DNA of 64,000 nt from Isoetes taiwanensis. Lineage: Eukaryota > Streptophyta > Lycopodiopsida > Isoetales > Isoetaceae. Positions 12,156-22,500 of this stretch are shown here, piece by piece. Positions within the stretch are counted from its first letter, which is position 1; the number at the start of each line of letters is the position of its first letter. The position numbers and the translations under genes are program-made. The stretch is from the NCBI GenBank assembly GCA_021234155.1, contig JAJEKV010000056.1:6320932-6384931 (forward strand), read 5' to 3'. The notes under the pieces were generated by a model, which worked only from the letters and a program-made list of their open reading frames with translations, made no database searches and was not told where the DNA came from.

Positions 12156-12398
12156 ATGGATTTTTTGCCTTCTTCTGTTCACCACATCGAGGCGATCAAG
12201 TGCTCAATGAGCTACAATGATCTTGTCGGTTGCCTAAATAGGGGTATTCTTCTTGATTCCTACCTGCGATCCAAAGCTATGGGCACTGAGATTCGCTGCC
12301 CTGGGCTAATTCGTGTTATGATCCACCTCATTTGGCTTCCTGAGCGCAATAGCTATGAGATATCAGGGATCACTCCTGCAGCTGTTGATGATGAATGA
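12156..12398 (+). CDS. 80-residue small protein, tandem paralogue 2 (unknown family)
   Basis: Starts at ATGGATTTTTTGCC in the position aligned with the ATG of paralogue 1, and like it is exactly 80 residues long. Shared blocks include SYNDLVGCLNRGILLDSYL, SKA, HLIWLPE and VDDE. The substitutions are largely at the protein level with no gaps, which suggests selection on the protein after duplication. An upstream in-frame extension exists (from 12,108), but it crosses the TATA box and is not credible. The second copy lies at 34,528-34,767 and is altered in the middle. Confidence 0.7.
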   Translation: MDFLPSSVHHIEAIKCSMSYNDLVGCLNRGILLDSYLRSKAMGTEIRCPGLIRVMIHLIWLPERNSYEISGITPAAVDDE

Positions 12399-12536
12399 AT
12401 CACCTGTTCAGCATTGTATAGTGTAAGAGCTCTTGTATTAAGATGAAAAATGCAGAGCGTAATGAATAATAACTAGTCTATTGTAACTTGCATGTTATAT
12501 ATGATATAGTAATTATGTAAAAGAGCATTACATACC

Positions 12537-15144
12537 TCAAGAGTTCTCATCATCGTCGTTAGCTTCTTTAGCCACTAATTCTTGCAACTGAGCCCCCACA
12601 CTACTGGGGATCACCACTGACAACGGCCTGGTCTCTACGGCCCAACCGTAGTCTATTGTTTTCAAATGTTGGTAGCGTGGCGGGTCATTAGGATTGGGTC
12701 TCCAATTCTTGCTCCAGCAATCCCTATGCTGCATTGCATATGAGGTTCCCTTTCTGGCAACAGGCTCAAACCAAGAGACAAACACCTCTTCGTAATGTGG
12801 GAGATTAGGGTCCTCTATTGGGTCCTCTTCGGCAAAAGCCATCCACGTCGGGCAGTTATCATGTGGCCTGATTAGCAAGAGCATTCCTTTCTTGACATCT
12901 TGGTAGGGGTCGAATATTTCAACTGGGTTCTTGGGTCTAGCCGAGAAAGGCTCTACATAATGAGATGCTTCAATGTGCTCATCCATAAACACGTTTTTGG
13001 GTTCTTCCAATGCATTTTGCCTGGTGCTGGGCCAGAAATCCTGAATGACAGCTCTACCGGGCTGAACGTCCCCAAGCACTCGCAACAAGGTGGACCAGTA
13101 GTCAATAACTTCATTCATATATGTGTTGGACCATGAGTTATCGCCAGCTCTAGAAATAGCTGCCTAGTGCATCATGTACTTGGCAATAGAAGCTCTCAAT
13201 GCACCTATATCTTTCAAGCTCCCATATGGCTGCACGACCTTAGGTGACCCTCTCGGAATAATAGGTAAACCTTGGGCATCCTCCTTCCACATTCTGATTC
13301 CCTTTTCAGGGAGCCACTCCTATGCCCCGCCTCATCTTGTAGAACATTAGTGGCCATCCATCCTTCATGCGAACTTGAAGAGTAGAGGTTCCAAATGACC
13401 ACATAAACGGTCCTTCTTATCGTGGATAAAACCTTTCACTTAATTCCTTCCAATTAGGAACCTCCTCGACACAAGGTAAGGTGAAGGAGACTTTGAACTA
13501 CACCGCCTCAAGAGTTGCATAAGCTCGAATAGTCAATGCATCCGATCTTCTCATTAGAGTAGATTTGTTTCCAAAGAGGGCATCTATGTCATTGTGGGTG
13601 TGTCCAACCATCATGAATCCCAAAATTTTGTTCAAAGACACCCTAACCAAACCAAGTATGACAAGTAAGAGAAAAGATATCTATTCTTATTTTGACCTCG
13701 AGCAATTATCTAGCTGCAAAATAAAGCCTCCTAGGCAACTTGTTCGGTACCATAGGACCCTTTGATAGGAGGCATAAAATCATTTCTACCGCCATTTACC
13801 ATTTTTGTCCCACGGGCATCCGTGGTTTAAAATTGCTCCACCCCAACAAAATTTTCGTGACGATCCAGATCTCTCAAATGGCCCCAATTATCCTCGATTT
13901 ATTCTCCAAAGTTGTCTTCAAGGTATGATTCAAGGATCCCACATGAAAATTAGAATCATCAGCCGTAGGTCCAAAGGAGAAGTGGCCCAAGGCACCTATA
14001 CCATGCCCGCATGAGAGCACCTGTAACACTCACCTTCACTGCTCACCCTCCCACACGCACTTTGCTAGCTTTTCTAGACGAGGGACCATGGTCTTATTCT
14101 GATCCATCTTGTCATGTATAATGGTTAAAGCGTGCTCAGGAGATCTATGAGACAAAGCTCTCCAGGACCAGTAAAGGCTCCTACATGAAATCTGGGCCGT
14201 CATATGTGATTTTCTCTCCATTGCAAGTTCCCTTCTTTCATTTGGATCTCTGGTCTTAGCAAGCTTTTCCTTTATGATAATACAGGTGTTACACTTAGAA
14301 AATGCTATCCTCTTAGCTATTGCCACCTCTGAATGATTCTCTTTCCAAGCAGACAGAAAGGACGAAAGTGAAATATGCTTGTCTCCGCATCTCTCAGAAT
14401 CGGTAATATCTACTTCTTGGTGTATATCCTTCTTAGTCAAGACCAAGGTAGCCTCTTAACATTTTGTTCGCTACCCTCGCCGTAATTTTCGAGCGGTGGC
14501 ATCGCTCTCATGCTTTCATCTATGAACATAGATAGCACAAGATTGCCGACCAAAGTATGAGACCTTGGCTTTAGAACTACTATTTCCGCGGCTCAAAGAA
14601 TTCTCGGGCCATCATTGAAGAGCTCCTTCCACTTGTAAAAAGTGGAAATGGGTATGCCATAGGCTTTATGCCATGCTTTCACGCACACCGCTTATTATTC
14701 AACATCGTGTTGCGGACTACACCATTTTCGTGAGCAAAGATCTAGCATGTTATATGCAAAGGTTGTGCGCCCGAGGACTTCATGTTCCAAAGAAAAGGTT
14801 CTCATGCAAGCTATCTCCTTGGATGTAAAATTTGCACAACATCTTTTCATGCAAAGACAAGAATGACCTCAAGTCTAAAATAGCCTCAAAGACTAGTTTT
14901 TCTTTCACATTTGGTCTGGTGGCCGGACGGTCCCGGTCTCCATTGACCATGCGGTAAGGTCTCTTTTTTGTGATGCCAATTTCGAGTCTAATGGAATAAG
15001 GTTCATTCTCCACATCCTTCTCCTTCACTGCAACCACGAGAGTAGAAACTGGAATGTTATCAACGAGCACGAAGGCTATGGGCCATCTTACAAGGTCATG
15101 CAGTTGGGGCATTTACACATGTGCTTGGCAAATAAGATAGAGAT
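12537..15144 (-). pseudogene. 3' half of a transposon-derived gene (DUF7869-like), split by the gypsy element
   Basis: Exons on the minus strand. Next to the LTR, 15,144-15,092 encodes FAKHMCKCPNCMTL and ends at a GTAAGA donor. Then 14,446-14,036 encodes a helical stretch with FSKCNTCIIIKEKLAKT, RDPNERREL and IIHDKMDQNKT, resembling the DUF7869 region of plant transposon-derived proteins. The last part, 13,118-12,537, has MDEHIEASHYVEPFSARPKN followed by PVEIFDPYQDVKKGMLLLIR and VSWFEP, a compact beta domain perhaps BAH- or Tudor-like, then an acidic C-terminus. A TAG at 13,164-13,166 interrupts the frame, which is otherwise continuous across it. The 5' exons lie on the far side of the retroelement at 50,824-51,780. 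Confidence 0.55.
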
Positions 15145-16804
15145 TGTGACGTTTCCAAAGACAAAGATACCCTCGGGACGATACCGCATCGCCAATAACG
15201 CCGCATTACACGCCACTCCGTGGCGACGGTACGCTTAGCGGCAGTAGCCAGTGAGTAGCCCTAGGGGGCAACTTGCCAGAAATATGTGCAACTATTAATG
15301 TGCACATTTTCCAATGTACACATTAATGGGGCACACATTTACAAGTGGACACCTCATGCCAAGTGGGCCACACCCATAGGTGCAATTAATGTGCACATTT
15401 TCCAATGTACACATTAATGTGGGCACACATTTCGCGTGTGTGCACATTTGGCCACCTAGCCCTTAAAGGCAGTGGCCCATTTCCAATTATCCCACATGCC
15501 AAAAGGGGATAATTGGAAACCCTAGCCAACCCCTTGTCTATATAGGGTAGGAAACCCTAACTAGCCCAATTTTCGATTTTAGGGCTTTAGAACTCGCTTT
15601 GGCCGCCTCAACAAACCAAAACCGCATCCCGCATCACCGAGAATTGCATCCTTAGTTTCCCTTGATTCGAAAGCGCCTCAAACAGATGGTCGAGCTCAGT
15701 CGAGGAGCCCCTCAAGGATCGTATTTGGCCAATTAGATAGTCTAAACCCTATTTTAGTCATTGAATCAAGAGGGTTTAGCCTATTAGATTGCCCATAGCA
15801 GCCCTCTAGATCTCTAGATAGCGATCCTAACTAAAGAACCTAACTCTATGTTGTAGATTAGATCTAGTTCTTTAGTTCTCTCGGAAGTATATGGATGATG
15901 CATCTCTATGAACTCCTTGTATTGGGAAGGGGGTAGAGACCTAAAGCTTTGTAGTTGATGCTCCTAGAGTAGCCTCTCTAGCACACCAGTAGATTCGCCT
16001 CAGGCGCAAGAGCCACACCGGATGTGGGTGAAGGGGCCGACCGGGCCGAGAAGGAGGTTCATGTCCCCGACTCTTGAACGGTTCCTCCGGTGTGTAAGGC
16101 CTACCGAACCATTGTGGCTAGGTCCAATGGCTTGCCACCGCAAGGGTGTGCAAGGCATGGGCTCGACACCCGTGAGGTGGTGTTCACCTTCCAAAGGGTT
16201 CAATAATACGGCAAAGGGGCCCTCTAGTCACCTTGAGTCAAAGATGTAGATCTCTCGAGGGAGTGATCCCTACCCCGCCCCATCGAATCGGGAAGATGAG
16301 CCCGTGAGTAGCCCTCTTGGCTATGCATCCGGGCTGGCTAGGCCAGTCCCGACACTTTTCGCACCACTCGCAAAGTGTGCAATGAGGGGCGGATGGAGTG
16401 GACAACCCTAAGCCATGTTCATATGCCAGCCAAATCCATTGCCATGAATTCTCGCCCGCAATGAACTCGAGACCCAAGCCGCCGGGCCATCCCTTGAGTC
16501 CGAGCCTTGGGTAGGATTTCCTATGTGCAAAGGTTGATCTTTGTCTATGCAGATATGTGGAGGACCATCCTTCGTGATGGTCATATGATGTTGATGTATG
16601 TGCTAATCGACATGTATGTTTACGCCCCGCAGCCTAGGTAGGCCCCGAGGGAGATCTGGTGTAATGACCCTTCCACTCTTCCCACCGAACCCGCCACTAC
16701 TGCTAAAGTCATGTGGAGGGCCCCAGATTAGCATGGAGCTGGTATGGGGATGAACTGCGCTTGTATACCTGGTGAGTGCACCGTAATACAGTAGGGGACG
16801 CCAT
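15145..16804 (+). mobile_element. 5' LTR (copy A) of the Ty3/gypsy element
   Basis: Starts TGTGACGT, the inverse of the ACGTCACA that ends the complete LTR at 50,823. About 1.66 kb long, with a TATA-like TCTATATAGG at 15,537-15,546 and an internal duplicated stretch (15,285-15,345 and 15,380-15,432) built on TTAATGTGCACATTTTCC. The last bases are corrupted (GGGGACGCCATTGG). It is preceded by GAGAT, the target duplication. Compared with the LTRs at 37,514 and 49,143 it has lost or changed bases at many CAG/CTG/CCGG triplets. Confidence 0.9.
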
Positions 16805-16825
16805 TGGTGGGTATCGAGCTATGTT
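16805..16825 (+). promoter_or_regulatory. Primer binding site (initiator-Met tRNA)
   Basis: Just inside the LTR the sequence reads GGTATCGAGC, equal to the usual plant retroelement site TGGTATCAGAGC except for bases missing at its CAG. The copy at 39,193 shows the same change. Confidence 0.75.
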
Positions 16826-17004
16826 CTTGGAGACCAAGAGCAAAGCACCGCCATGTTCCCAAAGAGCACTAACTTGATAGGATCCTCAAACCCTCTAAAA
16901 ATGAGAAAATTTTTTTTCTCATTTTTGTAGTTTATGCTAAGCTAGTAACAGCTTAAAATGAATAGAAACGTAAAAAGACTAAAAATTGATGAGCCAACAT
17001 CCGT

Positions 17005-17262
17005 GTGGGGAATTCACACGTCATACCAGATGCATTTCTACATTCTAGAAATCGGGGGCTTAACGCGGTGAGACATTCACTTTTGACACCAAAAAGTTGT
17101 AAATTACAAGAAAAATACCTTGATAATTCTAATTTTAAGCTAAGAATTAGTAGATTTAGCATGATACATGTTAATTTAATAGTGGGTTTCACCATGTCTC
17201 ACACGCCGCCCAGATAGGTTTCTAGATTCTAGAATCGGCCGGGCGCAACGTGAGACCTTGCT
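17005..17262. repeat. Pair of ~65-nt hairpin repeats (H1, H2) in the element, copy 1
   Basis: Two imperfect palindromes at about 17,006-17,076 and 17,196-17,258. The outer arms are GTCTCAC and GTGAGAC, the middle arms are GCGCC-like and GGCGCAACGCGG-like, and the apex is GATTTCTACATTCTAGAAATC or a variant. They lie upstream of a TATA box (TATAAATAG, 17,332-17,340) and the first internal ORF. Counterparts in copy 2 are at 39,396-39,465 and 39,582-39,651. Confidence 0.7.
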
Positions 17263-17331
17263 TAATTAGGTGTTTTAGATGCCTTAGACAACCCAAAAAG
17301 GTAGTTTAAAAGTTGACCTAAAATTTGGCCC

Positions 17332-17340
17332 TATAAATAG
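17332..17340 (+). promoter_or_regulatory. Internal TATA box upstream of the first internal ORF
   Basis: TATAAATAG, about 110 bases before the ATGATG at 17,441. It suggests transcription from inside the element. The matching site in copy 2 is near 39,726. Confidence 0.45.
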
Positions 17341-17440
17341 AACTGCACTCCTCCCATTTTTCCCTCGTTTTTCCCTAGAACTTCGCAGGATCGCTAAGGC
17401 GATCTTTCCGGGCGCTTAGCTCCGATCGACAAACCGTAAG

Positions 17441-18720
17441 ATGATGGCCCGCACAAAGCGCATCGCAAGGAAGCCTAGCCGAAGCGATCCTCCAAATACC
17501 AGCCCTACTTTCACAGATTCTTCGAACGCTTTTCTCCACGGCGACGAAATCTTCGCCGAAAGAGGAAGCTGTGGTCGGACCGAGCCACCACACAGAGCTC
17601 TTGGAGGATGACCGCCGATGTCATGAACCGCATCCTCGACGAAAATTGCGCTGGAAGAGGAAAGAAGCTGCAGCAAGCAGAGCAACACCAGAGGACGCCA
17701 ACCCACGTGAAGAGCAGAGGGAACAAAGCGACCCATCAACAGCCCAAGAGCAACCCCTGTGTCGAGATCCACCCGCAGGAGGAGCAGGGAAGAGAGGAGC
17801 AGCAGCACCCGAACTCACCCCGAAGAAGAGGCCGACCGCAAGACGCCATCCACAAGTACGGCCAAGGAGCCACGGGAGCAGAGGACAAAGAGTCGGAAGA
17901 CCACTACACCACAGCCCAAATGACCCAAGAAGAGGAGGGCCAAAGCCGTAAAGGCGTGCAAGAGGAAGCCGGTAAAGGCCGGAAGCTTGAGCCAAGGTCC
18001 CGGCCATCAACGAAGCCGCCGGGAGGGGAGACTTCACCACCACCGACGACTCGGATGGGGACTACGCGGCGGGCGCAGACGGGCAAGCTCTTCAAAGCCC
18101 CCCGGTCAGAGGAAGAGGTCCCGAGCGCATGTTCCCAAGAAGGGGAGGAGACCGACAGCTAGCAAAGCCCCCACCGCTTCCAACGGGATAGAGTCAAAGC
18201 CCCGCCGCCGCTAACGGAAGCATATGTGATAGACCCCCCAAAGGTCTACCGTAAGAGGATCAAGGAGCACAACGCTTATATGGCAAGGTGGGAGGCGCAT
18301 AACGATATTACCGTGAGCACCGGGTGAGAACGATTGAAGGCGACACCGCATCGAAGAGCCGCATTAATCGGCCCCCCACCACCAAAGCCCAAGCCTCCCC
18401 GAAAGCACCGTGGAAGAAGCGAGCAAGAAGAAGAAGCCGGAAGACAGTGGCACTCAAGGAGATCCGCCACTTCCGTAAGAGTTACGGACTCGATTCCTCG
18501 GCCGCCCAAACCGCTTTGGTCCGCTGGTCATACAAAGAATACAACACGTATACGCGCTGCGGACCGACGAGATGTCAGCCGTTTACAAGAGGCGTCGGGC
18601 AATACATAGTAAAGCATTTTGAAGATTCAACGGCCGCACAAAGGCACGCCAAGAGGGTTACCCCTCATGAGGCAGATATGTATCTTGCCGTGCACATCAA
18701 GGGTGAACGCCTTTGAGTTT
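17441..18720 (+). pseudogene. Additional retroelement ORF with H3-tail-like start and charged low-complexity region
   Basis: After ATGATG the frame reads MARTKRIARKPSRS, resembling the N-terminus of histone H3 (MARTKxxARK). A long region rich in Arg, Lys, Glu, Gln and Pro follows in shifting frames, then a better conserved C-terminal part (VKHFEDST near 18,620; clearer in copy 2 at 40,910-41,090, FFVFTRGGEAHIVKHFED). No catalytic motif is visible. It lies between the primer site and gag, a position used by extra ORFs in some plant gypsy elements. Frames are broken in both copies, so the exact product cannot be read. Copy 2 spans about 39,830-41,110. Confidence 0.45.
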
Positions 18721-18854
18721 TGTAAATAACCGAAAAATTTTGTTAATATAAAGAAAATTTTGTGTAAATAAAGTCTCAAACCCCGCTTAAATAGGTCAAG
18801 ATATCGATCCCTAGCTTTTGTTTTAATTAAATTGGAGTTTTGAGCAAAATTGAG

Positions 18855-19130
18855 ACGATGTCTCACACGCCAAGCGCCAGACAGATTTCTACATTTTAGA
18901 AATCGGGGCCGGGCGCAACGCGGTGAGACCATGCCCAAAATGCCCAAAACAGCTCCAAATCGACCAAGTAAGGGGTCAATTTCTGCCTAACTCGATGAGT
19001 TTAGTGGAATTACAGCCTTAGATCACCTAAATTGAGTAATCCTAGCCCAATTAGATTCCATGTCTCACACGTCACCCAGACGTATTTCTACATTTTAGAA
19101 ATCTGGGTCGGGCTAACGCGGTGAGACCTC
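18855..19130. repeat. Second pair of ~65-nt hairpin repeats (H3, H4), copy 1
   Basis: Palindromes at 18,860-18,929 and 19,062-19,126, of the same family as the pair at 17,006-17,258. They again lie a few hundred bases upstream of a TATA box (TATAAATAAG, 19,307-19,316) and an ORF whose leader repeats the GCTTAGGCGATCTTTC motif of the first module. Copy 2: 41,252-41,317 and 41,452-41,519. Confidence 0.7.
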
Positions 19131-19306
19131 GCACTATTTCTTCACCAAATGATTCCCAAGTTGTACAATAGGTTCAGTAGTTGCCCTTAGCATGCTCAAA
19201 CCCTAGAAATAGTCTTCAAACTTGCAATTGCATCCCTTAATAGGTCAGAATTGCCTAATTTCAGTAAATTCTAGGCCACCCAAAAATTAGGGTTTCCCCC
19301 TTTTTC

Positions 19307-19316
19307 TATAAATAAG
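19307..19316 (+). promoter_or_regulatory. Second internal TATA box, upstream of the gag-region ORF
   Basis: TATAAATAAG, about 112-121 bases before the ATG at 19,428, a geometry close to the first internal module. Copy 2 counterpart near 41,695. Confidence 0.45.
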
Positions 19317-19427
19317 TCCCCATTTCTCAATTGGCACCCTGCAAATTTGCTCCCCACTGCTTAGGCGATCTTTCAGCTCCCTAAGGCGCTTCTGCATCCG
19401 TTTGATACTCCCTTCTTTGCTAGATCA

Positions 19428-22400
19428 ATGGCCACTGCTGATTTCGGGCGATGGTACACCAAAGGCTCCATGTCGGCCGAGGCGGATGTCAACGACATCT
19501 TCCAAGTCTTTGTGAAAGAAATCGACATCCAAGTTAATGCTGAATGCAACCCCAAAGATATAGGCAAAAGCTAGCAGAATTTTCGTGCTAGGGTAGGACC
19601 CTCCCTTGTTCAAGTCCCCCTTGCATAGGATACTTTGCTCCTCACCATCTCTTCAAGTTTTTTGGGCGATGTCCCCAACATCGCCAAGTACTTGACTAAC
19701 AAGGTGCAAAGGTTACCTCGACTACATGGTCCCGACAGCCAACAGACCAAGTACTTCTCTTACACCGCCTAGCCATCTTCTTATCCCACCGCCGAAACCC
19801 GATGGGGTAACCTCTATCCCTCCGATGGAGGTAGACCCCATAGCAAAGGCAAGAGGAAGATCGATGCCGCTGCGCAAAGATCAACAGAAATGTGAAGCAA
19901 GAGAGGATGAAGAGGAGCTCCGGACGACGAAGGATACACGAGCTCGACTCGCACGAAGAACGGCCGCCAAGCGAAAGCAGAGCTGATCAACTTCGAAAGC
20001 AGAGCCGCAGAGGCATCGAAAGTTGCTCCACCACTGGCTAGGCATCACAAGCCTAGCCCCTATCATCATCAACGGAGAGGAGTATCTACCCCTCAAAATG
20101 ACATCCGTAACCTTCCCAATGCGTGAGAGAGGGAGCTCAAAGTTGACGAATCGCTTCCACCAATCGCAAAACCGACATGGACGCACTTCATCGCCGTGGG
20201 AGCCTCGACTTTCCGGCCGCAAGTGAGGGAGGCCGACACCTACACTGGGGAGACGCACTGATATCCGTGCCTACAAAGCAAAGATAAGGCAAATGATGGA
20301 TGAGCGGGAGCCGCCAACGAGGGAGGAGTTCCTCGCCTCCAAGAGCGATGGGGATCCGTGGGAAGACCACGAGCATCCTAATGCCGAAGTCCTCCGACAT
20401 CACCCCGCCAAAAGGAGAAGGAATCGACCGTGAGGCTCGACCGCGACAATGGAAGACTACGTGAGCTGACTGAAATTGAGGTCGACGAGCACGGGCGCAG
20501 ACAGAGCCGAGGCCAAACAAGCTTTAGAAGCTTCGGGCGACACACACAACGACAAAGTCGCCAGTACTACTTGCCGGCCGCCGATGGATGGGAGAATAGC
20601 AAAGTAATTCACCGCAAGTTCAGTCCCGTGAGGCTAAGAAGGAGTGTTCATGCTAATTGCACTCTCGTGCCTGTGCATGCTCGAATAGCAACAAATGTCG
20701 ACTATGTCGCCTTTAGTCAAGAGGGCAATGGCACTTGACCTCTTCGACTTCGCCATACCCCACCGACGCCAGCGAGATTAGCAAAGGATCATGCCCTTAC
20801 ATCCCACCGCAGGGTAGAAGACCCGTGAGGGCCATACAGGGAGGCTCGCCCGGGCAAGCATCATCGTGAACTTGGGTCACCCTGTAGGGACGGCCCAAGT
20901 TAAGAAGTTTCTTGAAGACAACCCGCCTTACCGGCGATTTCAAGACTAGTTAAACTCTTGATCCCTGAGACTTTTTTTGTATCCTAAAATATTATATGAT
21001 ATATGAATATAAATCCTATTGCACTTTTAAATGCTTTGTTGATGTATTTTTGCCCCACAATTATACCAACAAACATAAATAATGCAAGAGAACAAATGAA
21101 ACTAATCATATAGCCATGAATTGCTTGTGGGATGCAGCCTAGAGGCCTAAACGCTAGGGGAACCATTAAACCGCGAGATCTTATAGAAGAGCAAACCCCA
21201 CCCGCACCACACCCCCTCGCAAGGAACCTATTTGAAGATATGGAACCCATGACCCCGTGAGGAGGAGATAGCCCGTGATGAGGACGGACCGGAGCGTGAT
21301 AAAGGCATTACCGTCCGCAAGCAAGCGTGAGTGGGTTCGGTGGGCAACGCCAGCTTGCCGCAAGCATCAGCTCGAGGGGCGTGAAGAGACAAGAAGAGGA
21401 GCAAGAGAAGGAGATCCTCCAGCCCCTAATCTTCCCGACTCAAGTTCGACCGCACTGACCGACCGGTGAAGAGGAAGAACAGGCTCGAAACCAATGATGG
21501 AAGGCGAGGAATACCCCGCAGGGACGACAAAGAGATACCGTGGCCTCCGACTACCGTAAGAAGGTAGATTCCGCGACCGGCAATGTATGGAAGGCCCGAA
21601 TCGAACAGCCTCGGGGGAGAACAGTCGATTGGAAGCAGAGGCATGGCTGGACTAAATGAGCGAAAGTACCTGAAATGCTTATGGCATGAAGGATAAGGAC
21701 AAAGGCGAGTTGCAAATGTACCAACTTGAAAGGAGCCGCCGGATTTGGTGGAAGGGTTATGCAAAGGCACATGGCTTAAGCAGGATGCTTGTAAGTTCGT
21801 AAAGTTTGCTAAAGCCTTCGTTTCCATTACGCCCGAGGGAACATAAGTCCAAAGATGATGCAAAGAGCTTTTACAAAGTTGCGCCAAGGCAAACAAATCA
21901 GTCCGTAAATATACGAGAGGAATTCATGAGGCTAAGGTCAGACGCGCCGGGTTGGGAGAGAAGCATGCAAGAGAAAGCTATATTGAGGGGTGAATGAGGA
22001 GATCCACAAGCTTGTGAGGGCAATAAACCCCAGGGACAAGATCGGCTTTTAATCCAAGGCTATAAGCTTGCAGGGGGTCGACCTCGTAATAGCGGGCGTA
22101 AAACAAAGAAGCATTTCCGTGATAAAGGCAAGGCGACAGAAGCTATAGCCCCAGTGGCAGCCCAAATTCCAGTCCAAATTTAGAGCCCCATATGGTGGGA
22201 ACCAAGGAAACAAAGAGAAGAAGAAGTGTGTCCTTCAAGGACAAGCAGAGGGGTCAAACTACTCCAAGCAAAGGCGATCCTTTTGCGTGCAATGCCCAAG
22301 GAAAAGAGGCAGGAGTGCATAGAAAAGCAAGCTTTGCTTCAGTGTGCTTCCAAAATCGGCCATAGGACAGCAAACCGCCTCTACGCCATGAGTGCAGCTC

Positions 22401-22500
22401 TAGCTGAGTTGGGAGATTGGGACGCGACTGCCGGACGACGACGGCCCGAAGAGGCCCGCCGACTACATCTCGTGGTGAGTGTCATATCTTTGCCGCAATA
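19428..22500 (+). pseudogene. Gypsy gag region, copy 1
   Basis: Starts ATGGCCACTGCTGATTTC (ADFGRWYTKGSMSAEADVND...), an N-terminal segment I do not recognise. The capsid-like part follows at about 21,640-22,010, with EFMRLRSDAPGW and the basic region typical of retrotransposon gag. A possible knuckle region (CNAQ/CEQCP) lies near 22,290. Gag proteins assemble the cytoplasmic particle in which reverse transcription occurs. Many frame changes interrupt it, mostly at CHG triplets, so the broken state may partly reflect sequence error. Confidence 0.6.

Noticed and set aside
15145-16804. Methyl-cytosine deamination as the sole cause of LTR A differences
   Set aside because: Many differences are deletions, insertions or T-to-C, not only C-to-T or G-to-A.
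17416-18162. Overlapping minus-strand frames in the charged retroelement ORF
   Set aside because: They mirror the GC- and purine-rich plus-strand coding bias and have no homologous features.
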